From NCBI RefSeq assembly GCF_011806525.1, contig NZ_JAAVKI010000005.1:397067-461066 (forward strand): a stretch of DNA of 64,000 bases, in the 5' to 3' direction. Positions within the stretch are counted from its first letter, which is position 1. The number at the start of each line of letters is the position of its first letter. Source of the stretch: Thalassospira sp. HF15 (GTDB lineage: Bacteria; Pseudomonadota; Alphaproteobacteria; Rhodospirillales; Thalassospiraceae). Under the pieces are notes generated by a model. That model was given only the letters and a program-made list of their open reading frames with translations, was not told the origin of the DNA and searched no databases. A program made the position numbers and the translations under genes. Positions 28,480 through 38,480 of the stretch are shown one piece after another.

Positions 28480-29487
28480 ATGGCCAATCCCTTGGCCGGC
28501 GTGCGAGCCGCGCGACACAGACTGAAAGAAACCCATCCGTTATCGGTCCTGATTGCCGAACGACTGGGCTTGAGTGTGTTGTTGCTTTGGGCTGTTTCAG
28601 TCCTGATTTTTGCCGGTGTAGAAGCCCTTCCGGGCGACTTCGCTGAAACCTATCTTGGGCAGTCTGCGACACCGCAGGCGATTGCCAATATCCGCGAAGA
28701 CCTTGGCCTGGATCGCCCGATCACGACCCGCTATTTCGAATGGCTTGGCGGTGTTGTTCAAGGCGATTTTGGCAATAGCTGGGCCAGTGGCGCCCCGGTA
28801 AGCGAACAGATCACCAAACGTCTGGGGAACTCGTTGTTCCTGGCCTTCTTTGCAGCGGTCATTTCGGTTCCGCTTGCAGTTGGTCTTGGCATGGTCGCGG
28901 TTCACTATCGTAACCGGATCCCGGACCGCGTGATTAACGTTGTGTCTCTCGCGGCGATCTCGCTACCAGAGTTCTTTATCGGCTATATCCTGATCGTGTT
29001 CTTTGCCGTTCAGATGGGCGTCGCGACCTTCCCGTCCACGGTCTATGACAACATGGGGTGGTCGGAACGCCTTGCTGCCATCGCTTTGCCAACAGCAACG
29101 CTGGTTTTGGTGGTTCTGGCCCACATGATGCGCATGACCCGCGCAGCGATCATCAGTGTGATGTCATCTGCCTATATGGAAACTGCCGAACTCAAGGGAC
29201 TTGGCGCGTTCAAGGCGATCGTCAAACACGCCGCCCCAAATGCCATTGCGCCGATTGTCAACGTGGTTGCCCTTAACCTTGCCTATCTCGTGGTGGGTGT
29301 TGTCGTGGTCGAGGTGGTCTTCGTCTATCCCGGCATGGGCCAATATATGGTCGATGCCGTGACCGTGCGTGACATGCCCGTCGTTCAGGCTTGCGGCCTG
29401 ATCTTTGCGGCGGTGTATATCCTGCTTAACATGGCGGCCGATATCGTCGCCATTGTCGCCAATCCGAGACTGAGGCATCCGCGATGA
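28480..29487 (+). CDS. ABC transporter permease, DppB type
   Basis: A 335-residue inner-membrane permease. It has six membrane segments, the N-terminal family segment FAGVEALPGDFAETYLG, and the EAA loop YMETAELKGLGAFKAIVKHAAPNAIAP. GGGGGAG nine bases upstream supports ATG at 28480 over a GTG six bases earlier. Its stop overlaps the next permease start. Confidence 0.92.
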   Translation: MANPLAGVRAARHRLKETHPLSVLIAERLGLSVLLLWAVSVLIFAGVEALPGDFAETYLGQSATPQAIANIREDLGLDRPITTRYFEWLGGVVQGDFGNSWASGAPVSEQITKRLGNSLFLAFFAAVISVPLAVGLGMVAVHYRNRIPDRVINVVSLAAISLPEFFIGYILIVFFAVQMGVATFPSTVYDNMGWSERLAAIALPTATLVLVVLAHMMRMTRAAIISVMSSAYMETAELKGLGAFKAIVKHAAPNAIAPIVNVVALNLAYLVVGVVVVEVVFVYPGMGQYMVDAVTVRDMPVVQACGLIFAAVYILLNMAADIVAIVANPRLRHPR

Positions 29488-30311
29488 GATTACGTGAAAT
29501 CCCGCTGACCGCCTGGATCGGAATTCTGGGCATTCTGTTCGCATTTGGCTGTGCCGTCTTTGCGCCATTAATCGCCCCCTTTGGGGAACGCGAAATTGTT
29601 GCAGGTGTTTGGGAACCGGCCAGTGACCTTTACCTTCTGGGCACCGACAACCTTGGCCGTGATCTTCTGTCACGTCTGATTTACGGTGCGCAGACAACCT
29701 TGTTTGTGTCGCTTGCGGCATCGATCCTGTCATTCTCGATCGGCATCTTCCTGAGCTTCACGGCCGCTGTTTCCGGTGGTCCGATTGATCAGGGGCTGTC
29801 GCGTCTGAATGATTTGATGATGTCGATCCCGACCCTGATTTTCGCCCTCGTGGTTCTGGCTGTCCTGCCGCAGAACATCTTCATCCTGATTGCGGTGATG
29901 GCCATTCTGGACTCAACACGTGTCTATCGACTGGGCCGCGCCGTTGCCCTTGATGTGGCGGTGATGGAATTCGTCGAAGCGGCCAAGCTGCGTGGGGAAG
30001 GACGGATGTGGATCATCTTCCGCGAAATTCTGCCCAACACGCTTTCGCCGCTTCTGGCGGAATTCGGGCTTCGTTTCGCATTCTCGATCCTGTTCCTGTC
30101 GACCCTGTCCTTCCTGGGGCTTGGTATTCAGCCGCCGGCTGCCGACTGGGGTGGCATGGTCAAGGACAACAAAGATGGCATTATCTTTGGCATCCAGGCC
30201 GCCCTTATTCCGGGCGGGGCAATTGCAGCCCTGGCTGTCTGTGTGAACATGGTTGTCGACTGGTTGCTTAAACGCACATCCAGCCTGAAAGGAGGCCGCG
30301 GCGATGTCTGA
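29484..30311 (+). CDS. ABC transporter permease, DppC type
   Basis: A 275-residue second permease of the importer. The early segment LGTDNLGRDLLSRLIYGAQTTL and the EAA loop EFVEAAKLRGEGRMWIIFREILPNTLSP are typical of DppC/OppC. ATGA overlap with the upstream permease and 8-base overlap with the ATPase gene show a tightly coupled operon. Confidence 0.93.
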   Translation: MRLREIPLTAWIGILGILFAFGCAVFAPLIAPFGEREIVAGVWEPASDLYLLGTDNLGRDLLSRLIYGAQTTLFVSLAASILSFSIGIFLSFTAAVSGGPIDQGLSRLNDLMMSIPTLIFALVVLAVLPQNIFILIAVMAILDSTRVYRLGRAVALDVAVMEFVEAAKLRGEGRMWIIFREILPNTLSPLLAEFGLRFAFSILFLSTLSFLGLGIQPPAADWGGMVKDNKDGIIFGIQAALIPGGAIAALAVCVNMVVDWLLKRTSSLKGGRGDV

Positions 30312-31935
30312 TCTTTTATCGGTACGCGATCTGCGCATTGGCGCGACCATCTTCCCGCCGGGCGAAGCCCCGCAGGATATCGAGATTGTCCACGGTGTTT
30401 CCTTTGATCTGCAAAAGGGCAAGGTGCTTGGCCTGATCGGGGAATCGGGTGCGGGCAAATCCACCATTGGCCTTGCCGCACTGGCTTATGGCCGGGGTGG
30501 TGTGCGCATCACAGGCGGCGAGGTTTTCCTCGACGGGCAGGATATCCTGCCGCTGGACAAAAAAGGTATCCGCAACATTCGTGGTGCGCGCGTCTGCTAC
30601 GTTGCACAATCGGCTGCGGCATCCTTCAATCCGGCGCACAAACTGGGCGATCAGGTGATTGAAGCCACCGTCGAACACGGCATTATGTCGCGCGAAGAAG
30701 CCCACAAACGCGCCGATTACCTGTTTGAAATTCTCGGTCTTCCGGACCCCAAGAATTTTGGCAACCGGTTCCCGCATCAGGTATCAGGCGGACAGTTGCA
30801 ACGCGCGATGACCGCCATGGCGCTGTGTTCCAAACCGGAACTGATTGTCTTTGATGAACCAACCACCGCCCTTGATGTCACGACCCAGATTGACGTTCTG
30901 GCCGCCATCAAGAATGCGATTGAAAAAACCGGTACTGCAGCCCTGTATATCACCCACGATCTGGCGGTTGTCGCCCAGATTTCTGATGACATCATGGTGC
31001 TGCGCAACGGTGAAACGGTTGAATATGGGCCGGTTCAGCAGATCATTGAAAACCCGCGTCAGGAATACACCAAGGCGCTGGTCAATGTGCGTCAGACCAA
31101 ACAGACCGAAGCCCGCGATCAAACCGATGCGTTGCTGAAAGTTGAAAATATTTCGGCTGCCTATGGCAACGGGGTGCAGGTTCTTCATGACGTATCACTG
31201 CATGTGCCGCGTGGCCAGACACTTGCCGTGGTGGGGGAGTCCGGTTCTGGCAAATCCACGCTGGCCCGTGTCATTACCGGTTTGCTGCCGCCGTTCAAAG
31301 GTACGGTAACCTTCGGTGATGAGGAACTTTCCAACGCTCAGAAGGATCGCTCACGCGATCATTTGCGTCGTATCCAGCTGATCTATCAAATGGCTGATAC
31401 CGCAATGAACCCGCGCCAAACGGTCGGGCAGATCATCGGTCGCCCTTTGCAGTTCTATTTCGGCAAGCGTGGTGCGGAGCGCAAAAAGGAAGTTATCAAA
31501 CTTCTTGATGAAATCGAGATGGGCCAAGCTTTCTATGACCGCTATCCGGCCGAACTTTCCGGCGGACAAAAACAGCGTGTCGCTATCGCCCGTGCCTTGG
31601 CGGCACAGCCGGAACTGATCCTGTGTGACGAGCCGACGTCGGCCCTTGATCCATTGGTTGCCGAAGGCATCCTTGATCTTTTGCTACGCCTGCAAAAGGA
31701 ACGACAGGTGTCATACCTGTTCATTACCCACGATATCGCGATTGTGCGCGCCATTGCCGACTCTGTTGCAGTCATGCTGCAGGGTAAGCTGGTCGATTTC
31801 GGCCCCCGGTCCGAAGTCCTGAACCCGCCGTTTGACGATTACACCGACCTTCTTTTGAAATCGGTGCCGGAAATGGAATTGGGTTGGCTGGAAAAAGTTT
31901 TGGCCACGCGCAAAATGGAAAGTGCCGGTCACTAA
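30304..31935 (+). CDS. Fused double ATP-binding protein of the peptide/opine-type ABC importer
   Basis: A 543-residue protein with two complete ABC ATPase domains in one chain, equivalent to DppD plus DppF. The first domain has GESGAGKST, HQVSGGQLQRAM and LIVFDEPTTALD. The second has GESGSGKST, ELSGGQKQRVAIAR and LILCDEPTSALD. Both look catalytically intact. It ends the transporter operon, with a terminator 17 bases downstream. Confidence 0.93.
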   Translation: MSDLLSVRDLRIGATIFPPGEAPQDIEIVHGVSFDLQKGKVLGLIGESGAGKSTIGLAALAYGRGGVRITGGEVFLDGQDILPLDKKGIRNIRGARVCYVAQSAAASFNPAHKLGDQVIEATVEHGIMSREEAHKRADYLFEILGLPDPKNFGNRFPHQVSGGQLQRAMTAMALCSKPELIVFDEPTTALDVTTQIDVLAAIKNAIEKTGTAALYITHDLAVVAQISDDIMVLRNGETVEYGPVQQIIENPRQEYTKALVNVRQTKQTEARDQTDALLKVENISAAYGNGVQVLHDVSLHVPRGQTLAVVGESGSGKSTLARVITGLLPPFKGTVTFGDEELSNAQKDRSRDHLRRIQLIYQMADTAMNPRQTVGQIIGRPLQFYFGKRGAERKKEVIKLLDEIEMGQAFYDRYPAELSGGQKQRVAIARALAAQPELILCDEPTSALDPLVAEGILDLLLRLQKERQVSYLFITHDIAIVRAIADSVAVMLQGKLVDFGPRSEVLNPPFDDYTDLLLKSVPEMELGWLEKVLATRKMESAGH

Positions 31936-31952
31936 AATCCGTGCGAAAACAC

Positions 31953-31985
31953 AAAAAGGCGGCCCATCATCCGGGTCGCCTTTTT
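31953..31985 (+). terminator. Rho-independent terminator of the ABC importer operon
   Basis: AAAAAGGCGGCCC / GGGTCGCCTTTTT with a 7-base loop (one mismatch in the stem), directly followed by the gene for a CocE-type hydrolase. Confidence 0.88.
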
Positions 31986-32034
31986 GAATAAGCCCCACAC
32001 CTGCAACTCGCCACCAAAAGGACGACGCCCCACT

Positions 32035-34041
32035 ATGTCCGAACGAAACTTCACTGTTATTGAAAACACCTTTATCACCATCGCCGATGGCACCCGCTTG
32101 GCTGCACGCATGTGGATGCCCGAAAACGCCGAGAATGATCCGGTCCCGGCGGTGTTTGAATTTTTGCCCTATCGCAAGGGTGACGGCACCTGCGCACGTG
32201 ATGAGTCGACCTATCCCGAATTTGCCAAGGCCGGCATTGCCGGTGTGCGTGTGGATATCCGCGGATCGGGTGAATCCGATGGTGTGATTGACGGCGAATA
32301 TACCGAACTTGAACTGGCCAATGCCTGCGAACTGATTGCCTGGATTGCCGATCAGCCATGGTGCAATGGTTCGGTCGGTATGATGGGGATTTCCTGGGGC
32401 GGGTTTAACTGTCTGCAGGTCGCGGCCCTTAATCCACCAGCCCTTAAAGCCGTCATTTCCATCGCCTCGACTGTGGATCGCTACAACGACGATATTCACT
32501 ACAAAAACGGATGTCAGCTGGCCGTGCAATTGTCATGGGCGGCAACCATGCTGGCCTATCAGTCACGAACACCGGACCCGGCTCTGGTCGGTGATGACTG
32601 GCGGGCAATGTGGCTGCATCGTCTGAAGGACGAACCGTTCTTCCTTGAAGAATGGTTGCAACATCAGACCCGCGATGACTTCTGGAAGCATGCATCGATC
32701 TGCGAGGATTTTGATGCCGTCAAAATCCCGTCGATGGTTCTGGCCGGTTGGGCCGATGGTTACCGCAACACACCAATGCGCGCGATTGAAGGCATGCCTG
32801 ATCGGTCCAAGGCCCTGATCGGCCCATGGGTGCACAAATACCCGCATTTTGCATGGCCAAAGCCGCGTGCGGATTTCACCGGCGAAGCAATCAAATGGTG
32901 GAATAAATGGCTCCGCAACAAAGACAATGGCATCGACGACCTGCCACAGATGCGCGCCTATATCCTTGATGGACCCAAACCGGCCAAGCGGCGCGATTTT
33001 GATCCGGGCTTCTGGATTGCCAAGGACACTTGGTCAGAGCCCGAAACCAAAACCCTTTATGTCAATGACGGCAAGCTTGCCTTTGATGCGGCCGAGGAAA
33101 CGTCAACTGTAGCCGACATTTACCTGAAGTCGCCGCTTGATACCGGCACGGCGGCGGGCGAGTACTTCACACTCAAACCCGATGCCGAAATGGCAATTGA
33201 TCAGCGCCCTGATGATGCCGGGTCGCTGGTGTTTGAAACCGCCCCGCTTAAGGCAGAGGTCGACCTTCTGGGGCGCCCAGTCCTGCGTGTTGATCTTGAG
33301 TGCGACGCGGACTGGTCAAACCTGTGCGCGCGTCTAGTGGATTTGCATCCTGATGGCACGGCGACCCGCGTATCGTTCGGGGTGCTTAACCTTGCCCATA
33401 GCGATCTGGATGCGAACTACGCCAATCCCCAGCCCATGCCGCGCGGCAAAAAGGTTACCATCACGCTGGTTCTTGATGCCTGTGGGTATCGGTTCAAACC
33501 CGGACATCGGATGCGTCTGGCACTTTCGACATCCTATTGGCCAATGATCCTGCCACCGCCCTTTGACGCGGGACTCACCATCGCGCCATCTTCCATCGCG
33601 TTTGATTTGCCGCTTCTGGGCGATTATGAGGCGATTGAGGTCAAGGAACCGGATAACCCCGATCCGTTGCCCAAATATATCGAACACAAACCCAGCCGGA
33701 CGGAACGCAGCGTTCAGCGCAATCTGACGCAAAATGAAACGCGCTATCGCATCTATGAAGATACCGGTCTTTTCGAACATCCGGACTCGCGCCTGTCGAC
33801 CCGCGAAGTGCGTAGCGAAACATGGACGATCAATCCGCTTGACCCGACCTCTGTCATGGGTGAGGCCGCTTGGACCTGTGATCTTGAACGCGATGGCTGG
33901 TCAGTCCGCACCGATTGTCACGCCGAACTGAAATGTGATCACGACAATTGGTATGTCTCGGCCTGGGTCATCGGCTATGAGGGCAGCGAACAGGTCTTTG
34001 AAAAGAAGTGGGAAAAAGCCATTCCCCGAAACTTCATGTAA
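32035..34041 (+). CDS. CocE/NonD-family hydrolase (X-Pro dipeptidyl-peptidase S15-like)
   Basis: A 668-residue serine hydrolase. The N-terminal alpha/beta-hydrolase domain carries the nucleophile in MMGISWGGFNC, Asp in LAGWADGYRN and His in GPWVHKYPHFAWPKP. A C-terminal jelly-roll domain follows, with the family segment CGYRFKPGHRMRLALSTSYWP. AAAAGGA lies before the ATG. It follows the ABC importer, which suggests that it processes the imported substrate, an acyl or amide-bonded compound or a proline peptide. No signal peptide is seen, so it acts in the cytoplasm. Confidence 0.85.
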   Translation: MSERNFTVIENTFITIADGTRLAARMWMPENAENDPVPAVFEFLPYRKGDGTCARDESTYPEFAKAGIAGVRVDIRGSGESDGVIDGEYTELELANACELIAWIADQPWCNGSVGMMGISWGGFNCLQVAALNPPALKAVISIASTVDRYNDDIHYKNGCQLAVQLSWAATMLAYQSRTPDPALVGDDWRAMWLHRLKDEPFFLEEWLQHQTRDDFWKHASICEDFDAVKIPSMVLAGWADGYRNTPMRAIEGMPDRSKALIGPWVHKYPHFAWPKPRADFTGEAIKWWNKWLRNKDNGIDDLPQMRAYILDGPKPAKRRDFDPGFWIAKDTWSEPETKTLYVNDGKLAFDAAEETSTVADIYLKSPLDTGTAAGEYFTLKPDAEMAIDQRPDDAGSLVFETAPLKAEVDLLGRPVLRVDLECDADWSNLCARLVDLHPDGTATRVSFGVLNLAHSDLDANYANPQPMPRGKKVTITLVLDACGYRFKPGHRMRLALSTSYWPMILPPPFDAGLTIAPSSIAFDLPLLGDYEAIEVKEPDNPDPLPKYIEHKPSRTERSVQRNLTQNETRYRIYEDTGLFEHPDSRLSTREVRSETWTINPLDPTSVMGEAAWTCDLERDGWSVRTDCHAELKCDHDNWYVSAWVIGYEGSEQVFEKKWEKAIPRNFM

Positions 34042-34050
34042 CCTGATGCA

Positions 34051-34076
34051 AAAAGGGCCGGTCATCCGGCCCTTTT
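34051..34076 (+). terminator. Rho-independent terminator of the hydrolase gene
   Basis: Perfect stem AAAAGGGCCGG / CCGGCCCTTTT with a TCAT loop, ten bases after the stop codon. Confidence 0.93.
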
Positions 34077-34122
34077 CTTATGACTGGTCGATGATCATGG
34101 TGCAACCAGCATCACGCAAGGT

Positions 34123-35943
34123 TCAGAACTTCAGATCGACTGTGATCAGCATACTAGCTCTTTGCGTCCCCGGATCGCCGGACACACTGAGCTTACTGGA
34201 AAACCTGTCATCAAGATCAATCAATGTGGCCCCAGCAGAAATTTCCGGAGCCCCGCTGTCTGACAGGCTGGTACTGACATAAGGTGACGCTATTGCTGCA
34301 AAGCCGCCATCAGCCCCAGAGACCTGAAAACCATAGGCAACCAAGGCACTCAGTGTATATTCGCTGTAATCGTCCCGACCAAACAGCCGTGAACCTTCGA
34401 TAGAACCCGACAAGCCGCTCCCGGCTGCCGCCACACGCAGACCGCCACCAAGGTCAAAGGCCCCGGCATCTCCATTGGTCTGGTCTGTAAAATCGTGGAC
34501 ATAAGCCCCCTTCACAAAGGGTATCAGAGCCGTTTCACCGATTTGAGCCGGATAAGCCAGTTCGACATTCGGCTTCAACTGCACGGTATTGACCGAGGAT
34601 TCTGCGACGTGGCTACCGTCACTTTCGGTGTAGGCATCCAAAGTACTGCGCGACATTAATGCACCGATTCCGCCGGTCATTTGAAGCGGGTACTCTGCCA
34701 TCGGTTGGAAAGATTGGCGCATATCGACCTGCAGATACCAGCTTTGGCTATCGGTGTCCCCGGTCACGCTCGTATTACGGCTCTTGACAACATCCCCGAA
34801 CGAATAGCCCGCAATGGCGGACAAAATCAGTGAGTCGGATGGTGTATAGATGACATAAGGAGAGAGGTTCCACGTATCCTCGTCATATGTGCCTGTCTCA
34901 AAGGTGGTGGTAATATCGCTCTGAGCATAGCCAACGGACAGACCCGCCACGATTGCTGGCGAAAAACGGTAGTCCGCCCCCAGATTGTACCCCCAGACAC
35001 TGCCGTCGTACCGGTTGTCCTCGCCAGTCCGGTTGCGCGTGTTCTCGATATCCGTAAAGGATCCATGCCCCCAGATCGTAATAGGGCTTTCTCTGGATAG
35101 CAGCGTGCGTTGTTCAGCTCCATCCGTTGGAATATCAGCCGTTTGCGCAGCGGCGAGCACACGTGACGTATCGAAAGACGCAAGCATCGCCAGCCCGCGC
35201 ATCGTTGTCCCCTTGGTCCCCGTCTTTTGGTGCAACGTATCGTCGAACACGGTCGTTGAAGCAAAATCGAATTGCTGTGTCGACGTGGTGTTACCGGGCA
35301 CAGTTCCGCCGGACGGACCAGCCATAACGTTGGCCACACGCGTTCCAAAGTTCTGGCCGATCACAACAGATTGCGACCGCGTCACAGAACCCTGAACCGC
35401 GCGCTGTGCAGCAGCAGAAGTGCCGGAGGCCACGTCCGGCGTGGTGATCGTGACCGAGGCGCTATTGTAGGTGAAATTGTTCCCAAGGCCGCCGGCGAGG
35501 GTGTAGGAAACGGTCATTCGGATCGTCGACCCGTTTTCCCCGTCGATTGAAACCGTCGCCGTTTCGGTGCCGTTTGTCGTCCGGTTGCTTGAGCAGTTGG
35601 CACCTGCTGCGGCGGTAAAGCTCCCCATGGAACAGCCCTTATGCGCCGTAAGACTATGCGTGGCGCCAGTACCGATCCGGAACTGTTCCGGAGCGCCGAT
35701 CTGATTGAAGAAGACGATATCGAATTGGGCGCTGCTGGGCGAGATCGTATTTGCGGTCAGGGTGCAGGTGCCTGCACTATGATCGTATTGCAGAGTATTC
35801 ACGTTAGTCTGATTGAACCCTGCTACCGAACAGGTGATTGTCGTAGTGGCCGCAGATGCGTCACGCCCTTCACCGATTACAAGGCCACAAAACAGGATTA
35901 TCGCCAAAATCAACGACCTTGGCGATTTAGCGATATTAATCAT
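34123..35943 (-). CDS. Small-passenger autotransporter-like outer-membrane protein, copy 1
   Basis: A 606-residue protein. A signal peptide ends near residue 31 (DASA). An N-terminal beta-rich domain has four cysteines (38, 60, 104, 117) and the segment TVSIDGENGSTIRMTVSYTL. It is joined through AAQRAVQGSVTRSQSVVIGQNFG to a C-terminal autotransporter barrel of about 280 residues, starting near PITIWGHGSFTDIENTRNRTGED and ending in the terminal Phe typical of outer-membrane proteins. GGGGGGA precedes the ATG. It has two close paralogues in this window. Function unknown; a surface-exposed domain is inferred. Confidence 0.82.
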   Translation of the reverse strand: MINIAKSPRSLILAIILFCGLVIGEGRDASAATTTITCSVAGFNQTNVNTLQYDHSAGTCTLTANTISPSSAQFDIVFFNQIGAPEQFRIGTGATHSLTAHKGCSMGSFTAAAGANCSSNRTTNGTETATVSIDGENGSTIRMTVSYTLAGGLGNNFTYNSASVTITTPDVASGTSAAAQRAVQGSVTRSQSVVIGQNFGTRVANVMAGPSGGTVPGNTTSTQQFDFASTTVFDDTLHQKTGTKGTTMRGLAMLASFDTSRVLAAAQTADIPTDGAEQRTLLSRESPITIWGHGSFTDIENTRNRTGEDNRYDGSVWGYNLGADYRFSPAIVAGLSVGYAQSDITTTFETGTYDEDTWNLSPYVIYTPSDSLILSAIAGYSFGDVVKSRNTSVTGDTDSQSWYLQVDMRQSFQPMAEYPLQMTGGIGALMSRSTLDAYTESDGSHVAESSVNTVQLKPNVELAYPAQIGETALIPFVKGAYVHDFTDQTNGDAGAFDLGGGLRVAAAGSGLSGSIEGSRLFGRDDYSEYTLSALVAYGFQVSGADGGFAAIASPYVSTSLSDSGAPEISAGATLIDLDDRFSSKLSVSGDPGTQRASMLITVDLKF

Positions 35944-36155
35944 ACAGGTCCCCCCGAACCACTACCCACCCGAACGGATTAATCGCACTCAACACTGGCT
36001 TGCATAAGAATCTTATAAACTAAAAGTTTTATTTGGATCAATATCGTATCAGTTACAAAGAACCACGCGCAGTTCCGGCAAGCGCAAACAGTACGCCCCG
36101 CGTCGCTTTTTGATCAAGCGGGCAACTTCGATCCAAGGCGACGTGATCGCCCCTT

Positions 36156-36385
36156 TTATGCGGTTTCCAACATAGCCAAAATGGCGTCACACAGATGCCC
36201 GAACGCTGTTTTCGTCCCTGGGCTCATATGCCGGGCACGCAGCCAGCCATGGATCATTTGCGGTTCTTCACGGTATTAAACGGAAATGCCCGCACGGGCA
36301 AGACGGGCGGTATATACCCGACCATCATCAGGCCTCAGTGATAATGGTCGGCGGCAATCAGCAAGATCACCGGCGGACAAACCAT
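36156..36385 (-). pseudogene. Decayed 3' fragment of the alpha/beta-hydrolase gene
   Basis: This stretch is a partial copy of the 3' end of the intact hydrolase gene at 38481-39425. About 105 bases (36224-36330) are almost identical, and the frame can be followed to the same kind of C terminus (MIHGWLRARHMSPGTKTAFG, ending ETA and a stop at 36156-36158). An in-frame TAA replaces the Gln codon after GISV, and about 17 bases are missing near 36332, breaking the frame. No 5' part of the gene is present. It lies between two autotransporter copies. Confidence 0.85.
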
Positions 36386-36421
36386 CCGACCTTTTCACGC
36401 CACGAAAACATCGCTTAAGGT

Positions 36422-38239
36422 TCAGAACTTCAGATCGATTGTGATCAGAATATCAGCGCTGCGTGTGGCCGGATCACCTGAGAAATTCAGTTTGCTGGAA
36501 AATCTTTCATCAATGTCGGTCAGCGTTGCGCCAGCGGAAATTTCAGGTGTGCCGCTATCAGACAGGCTGGTACCGACATAAGGCGACGCAGTTCCGGCAA
36601 AGTTTCCATCCCGACCGCTAAACGAAATGCCATAAGCAACCAGACCGCTCAGCGTGTATTCGCGGTAATCATCACGCCCGACCATGCGCGTGCCTTCGAT
36701 AGACCCCGACAGACCTGTCCCGCCCGAGGCAAACCGCACACCACCGCCAAGGTCAAAGGCCCCGGCATCACCGTTGGTCTGGTCGGTGAAATCGTGGATA
36801 TAGCCCGCTTTGACATATGGCGTCAGGGACGTCTGGCTTATCTGGAAAGCATAGGCCAGCTCTGCATTCGGCTTTAACTGAACTGTATTGACCGAGGATT
36901 CCGCAACCCGGTTGCCGTCACTTTCGGTGTAGGCAGAAAGCGTATTGCGCGACGTCAACGCACCAAGCCCGCCCGTCACCCGAAACGGGCTATCTGCAAT
37001 TGGCTGGAAAGTTTGGCGTGCATCAACCTGCAGATACCAGGTCTGGCTGTCGGTGTTGCCTGTCACAGTGCCATTGCGGCTTCTGGCAACATCCCCGAAC
37101 GCATACCCCCCAATAGCCGAGAATGTCAGCATGTCAGACGGTCTATAGATGACATAGGGCGAGAGGTTCCACGTATCCTCGTCATACGTGCCGCTATCAA
37201 AGGTGGTCGTAATATCGGTTTGAGCGTAGCCAACGGACATACCCGTCACGAGTGCAGGCGAAAAACGATAGTCCGCACCGAGGTTGTAGCCCCAGACGCT
37301 GCCGTCATAACGGCTGTCCTCGCCGGTCCGGTTGCGCGTATTCTCGACATCGGTAAAGGACCCATGCCCCCAGATCGTAATCGGACTTTCACGAGACAAC
37401 AGCGTGCGTTGTTCCGCCCCATCCGTCGGACTATCAGCGGTTTGCGCCGCCGCAAGCACACGCGAGGTATCGAAAGACGCAAGCATCGCCAGCCCGCTTA
37501 GGGTTGTCCCCTCCGTGCGCGTTTTCCTGCCCATGGGATCATCAAGCAAGCCCACCGAAGCAAAACCGAATTGCTGTGTCGGTGCCACGGTATCTGGCAC
37601 TGTACCGAGATCTCGACCGGTCGTCGCATTGGCCACCCGCGCCCCAAAATTCTGCCCGAGGATCACGGATTGCGACCGTGTCACCGAACCCTGAACCGCG
37701 CGCAGGGCTGCGGCCGCGCTGCCCGAGGACGCAGAATCAGCAGTCGTGATTGTGACCGATGCACTGTGGAAGGTCGCATTACCTCCTAACGGTAGGGTAT
37801 AATTGACGGTCATCCGGATCGTCGCCCCATTCTCCCCATCAATGGTGACCGTCGCGGTTTCATTAGTGTTAGTAGAGCGATCGCTTTGGCAAGGATTACC
37901 AGCGGTGGCGTTAAAACCACCCATGCTACATCCTCTATGCGCACTAGAGCTGCTGCCACTGCCGGTTCCGATCTTGAATTTCTCGTCTACGAGGTTGGTG
38001 TTGTCGACTTCGAAGACGATGTCGCGCAAATCGTTGCTGGAGCCACTACCGTTTACTGCGGCGCAGGTACCGGCACTGTCGTCGTAGAACACATAAGAGA
38101 TCGATGCCTTGGTTCCGAGGTTGGTGCAGGTGATTGTCGTCGTTGCCGCAAATGCGTCACGCCCATCAGCGATCATAAAGCCACAAACGATGGTCATCAC
38201 CAAAAGCAGCGACGATGGCAATTTAACGATATTGATCAT
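36422..38239 (-). CDS. Small-passenger autotransporter-like outer-membrane protein, copy 2
   Basis: A 605-residue paralogue of the protein at 34123-35943. Same plan: signal peptide (ends DAFA near residue 31), four-cysteine domain (Cys 38, 59, 104, 117) with TVTIDGENGATIRMTVNYTL, linker LRAVQGSVTRSQSVILGQNFG, then a barrel ending in Phe. The start is placed at ATG 38239 with GGGGA upstream; the frame is open 14 codons further. The barrel is much closer to copies 1 and 3 than the N-terminal domain is. Confidence 0.82.
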   Translation of the reverse strand: MINIVKLPSSLLLVMTIVCGFMIADGRDAFAATTTITCTNLGTKASISYVFYDDSAGTCAAVNGSGSSNDLRDIVFEVDNTNLVDEKFKIGTGSGSSSSAHRGCSMGGFNATAGNPCQSDRSTNTNETATVTIDGENGATIRMTVNYTLPLGGNATFHSASVTITTADSASSGSAAAALRAVQGSVTRSQSVILGQNFGARVANATTGRDLGTVPDTVAPTQQFGFASVGLLDDPMGRKTRTEGTTLSGLAMLASFDTSRVLAAAQTADSPTDGAEQRTLLSRESPITIWGHGSFTDVENTRNRTGEDSRYDGSVWGYNLGADYRFSPALVTGMSVGYAQTDITTTFDSGTYDEDTWNLSPYVIYRPSDMLTFSAIGGYAFGDVARSRNGTVTGNTDSQTWYLQVDARQTFQPIADSPFRVTGGLGALTSRNTLSAYTESDGNRVAESSVNTVQLKPNAELAYAFQISQTSLTPYVKAGYIHDFTDQTNGDAGAFDLGGGVRFASGGTGLSGSIEGTRMVGRDDYREYTLSGLVAYGISFSGRDGNFAGTASPYVGTSLSDSGTPEISAGATLTDIDERFSSKLNFSGDPATRSADILITIDLKF

Positions 38240-38480
38240 ACAGGTCCCCGAACCATTCCGCCCCAAACGGCTTAATCGCACGCAACACTACGTTGCATAA
38301 CAACCTCGCACGCGAAACTGTGTCACGTAGCAACCTGATTAGCTAAAATTTTGATTTTGATCAACATCTTATGAGCAACAAAGAAAGACACGCGGTTTCA
38401 CCGCACGCACACTGCAGGTCCTGTCTCGCTTCTTTTTGGTCGGGAGTGCATTCTCAACCCATAGTAGAATATCTGGCCTT

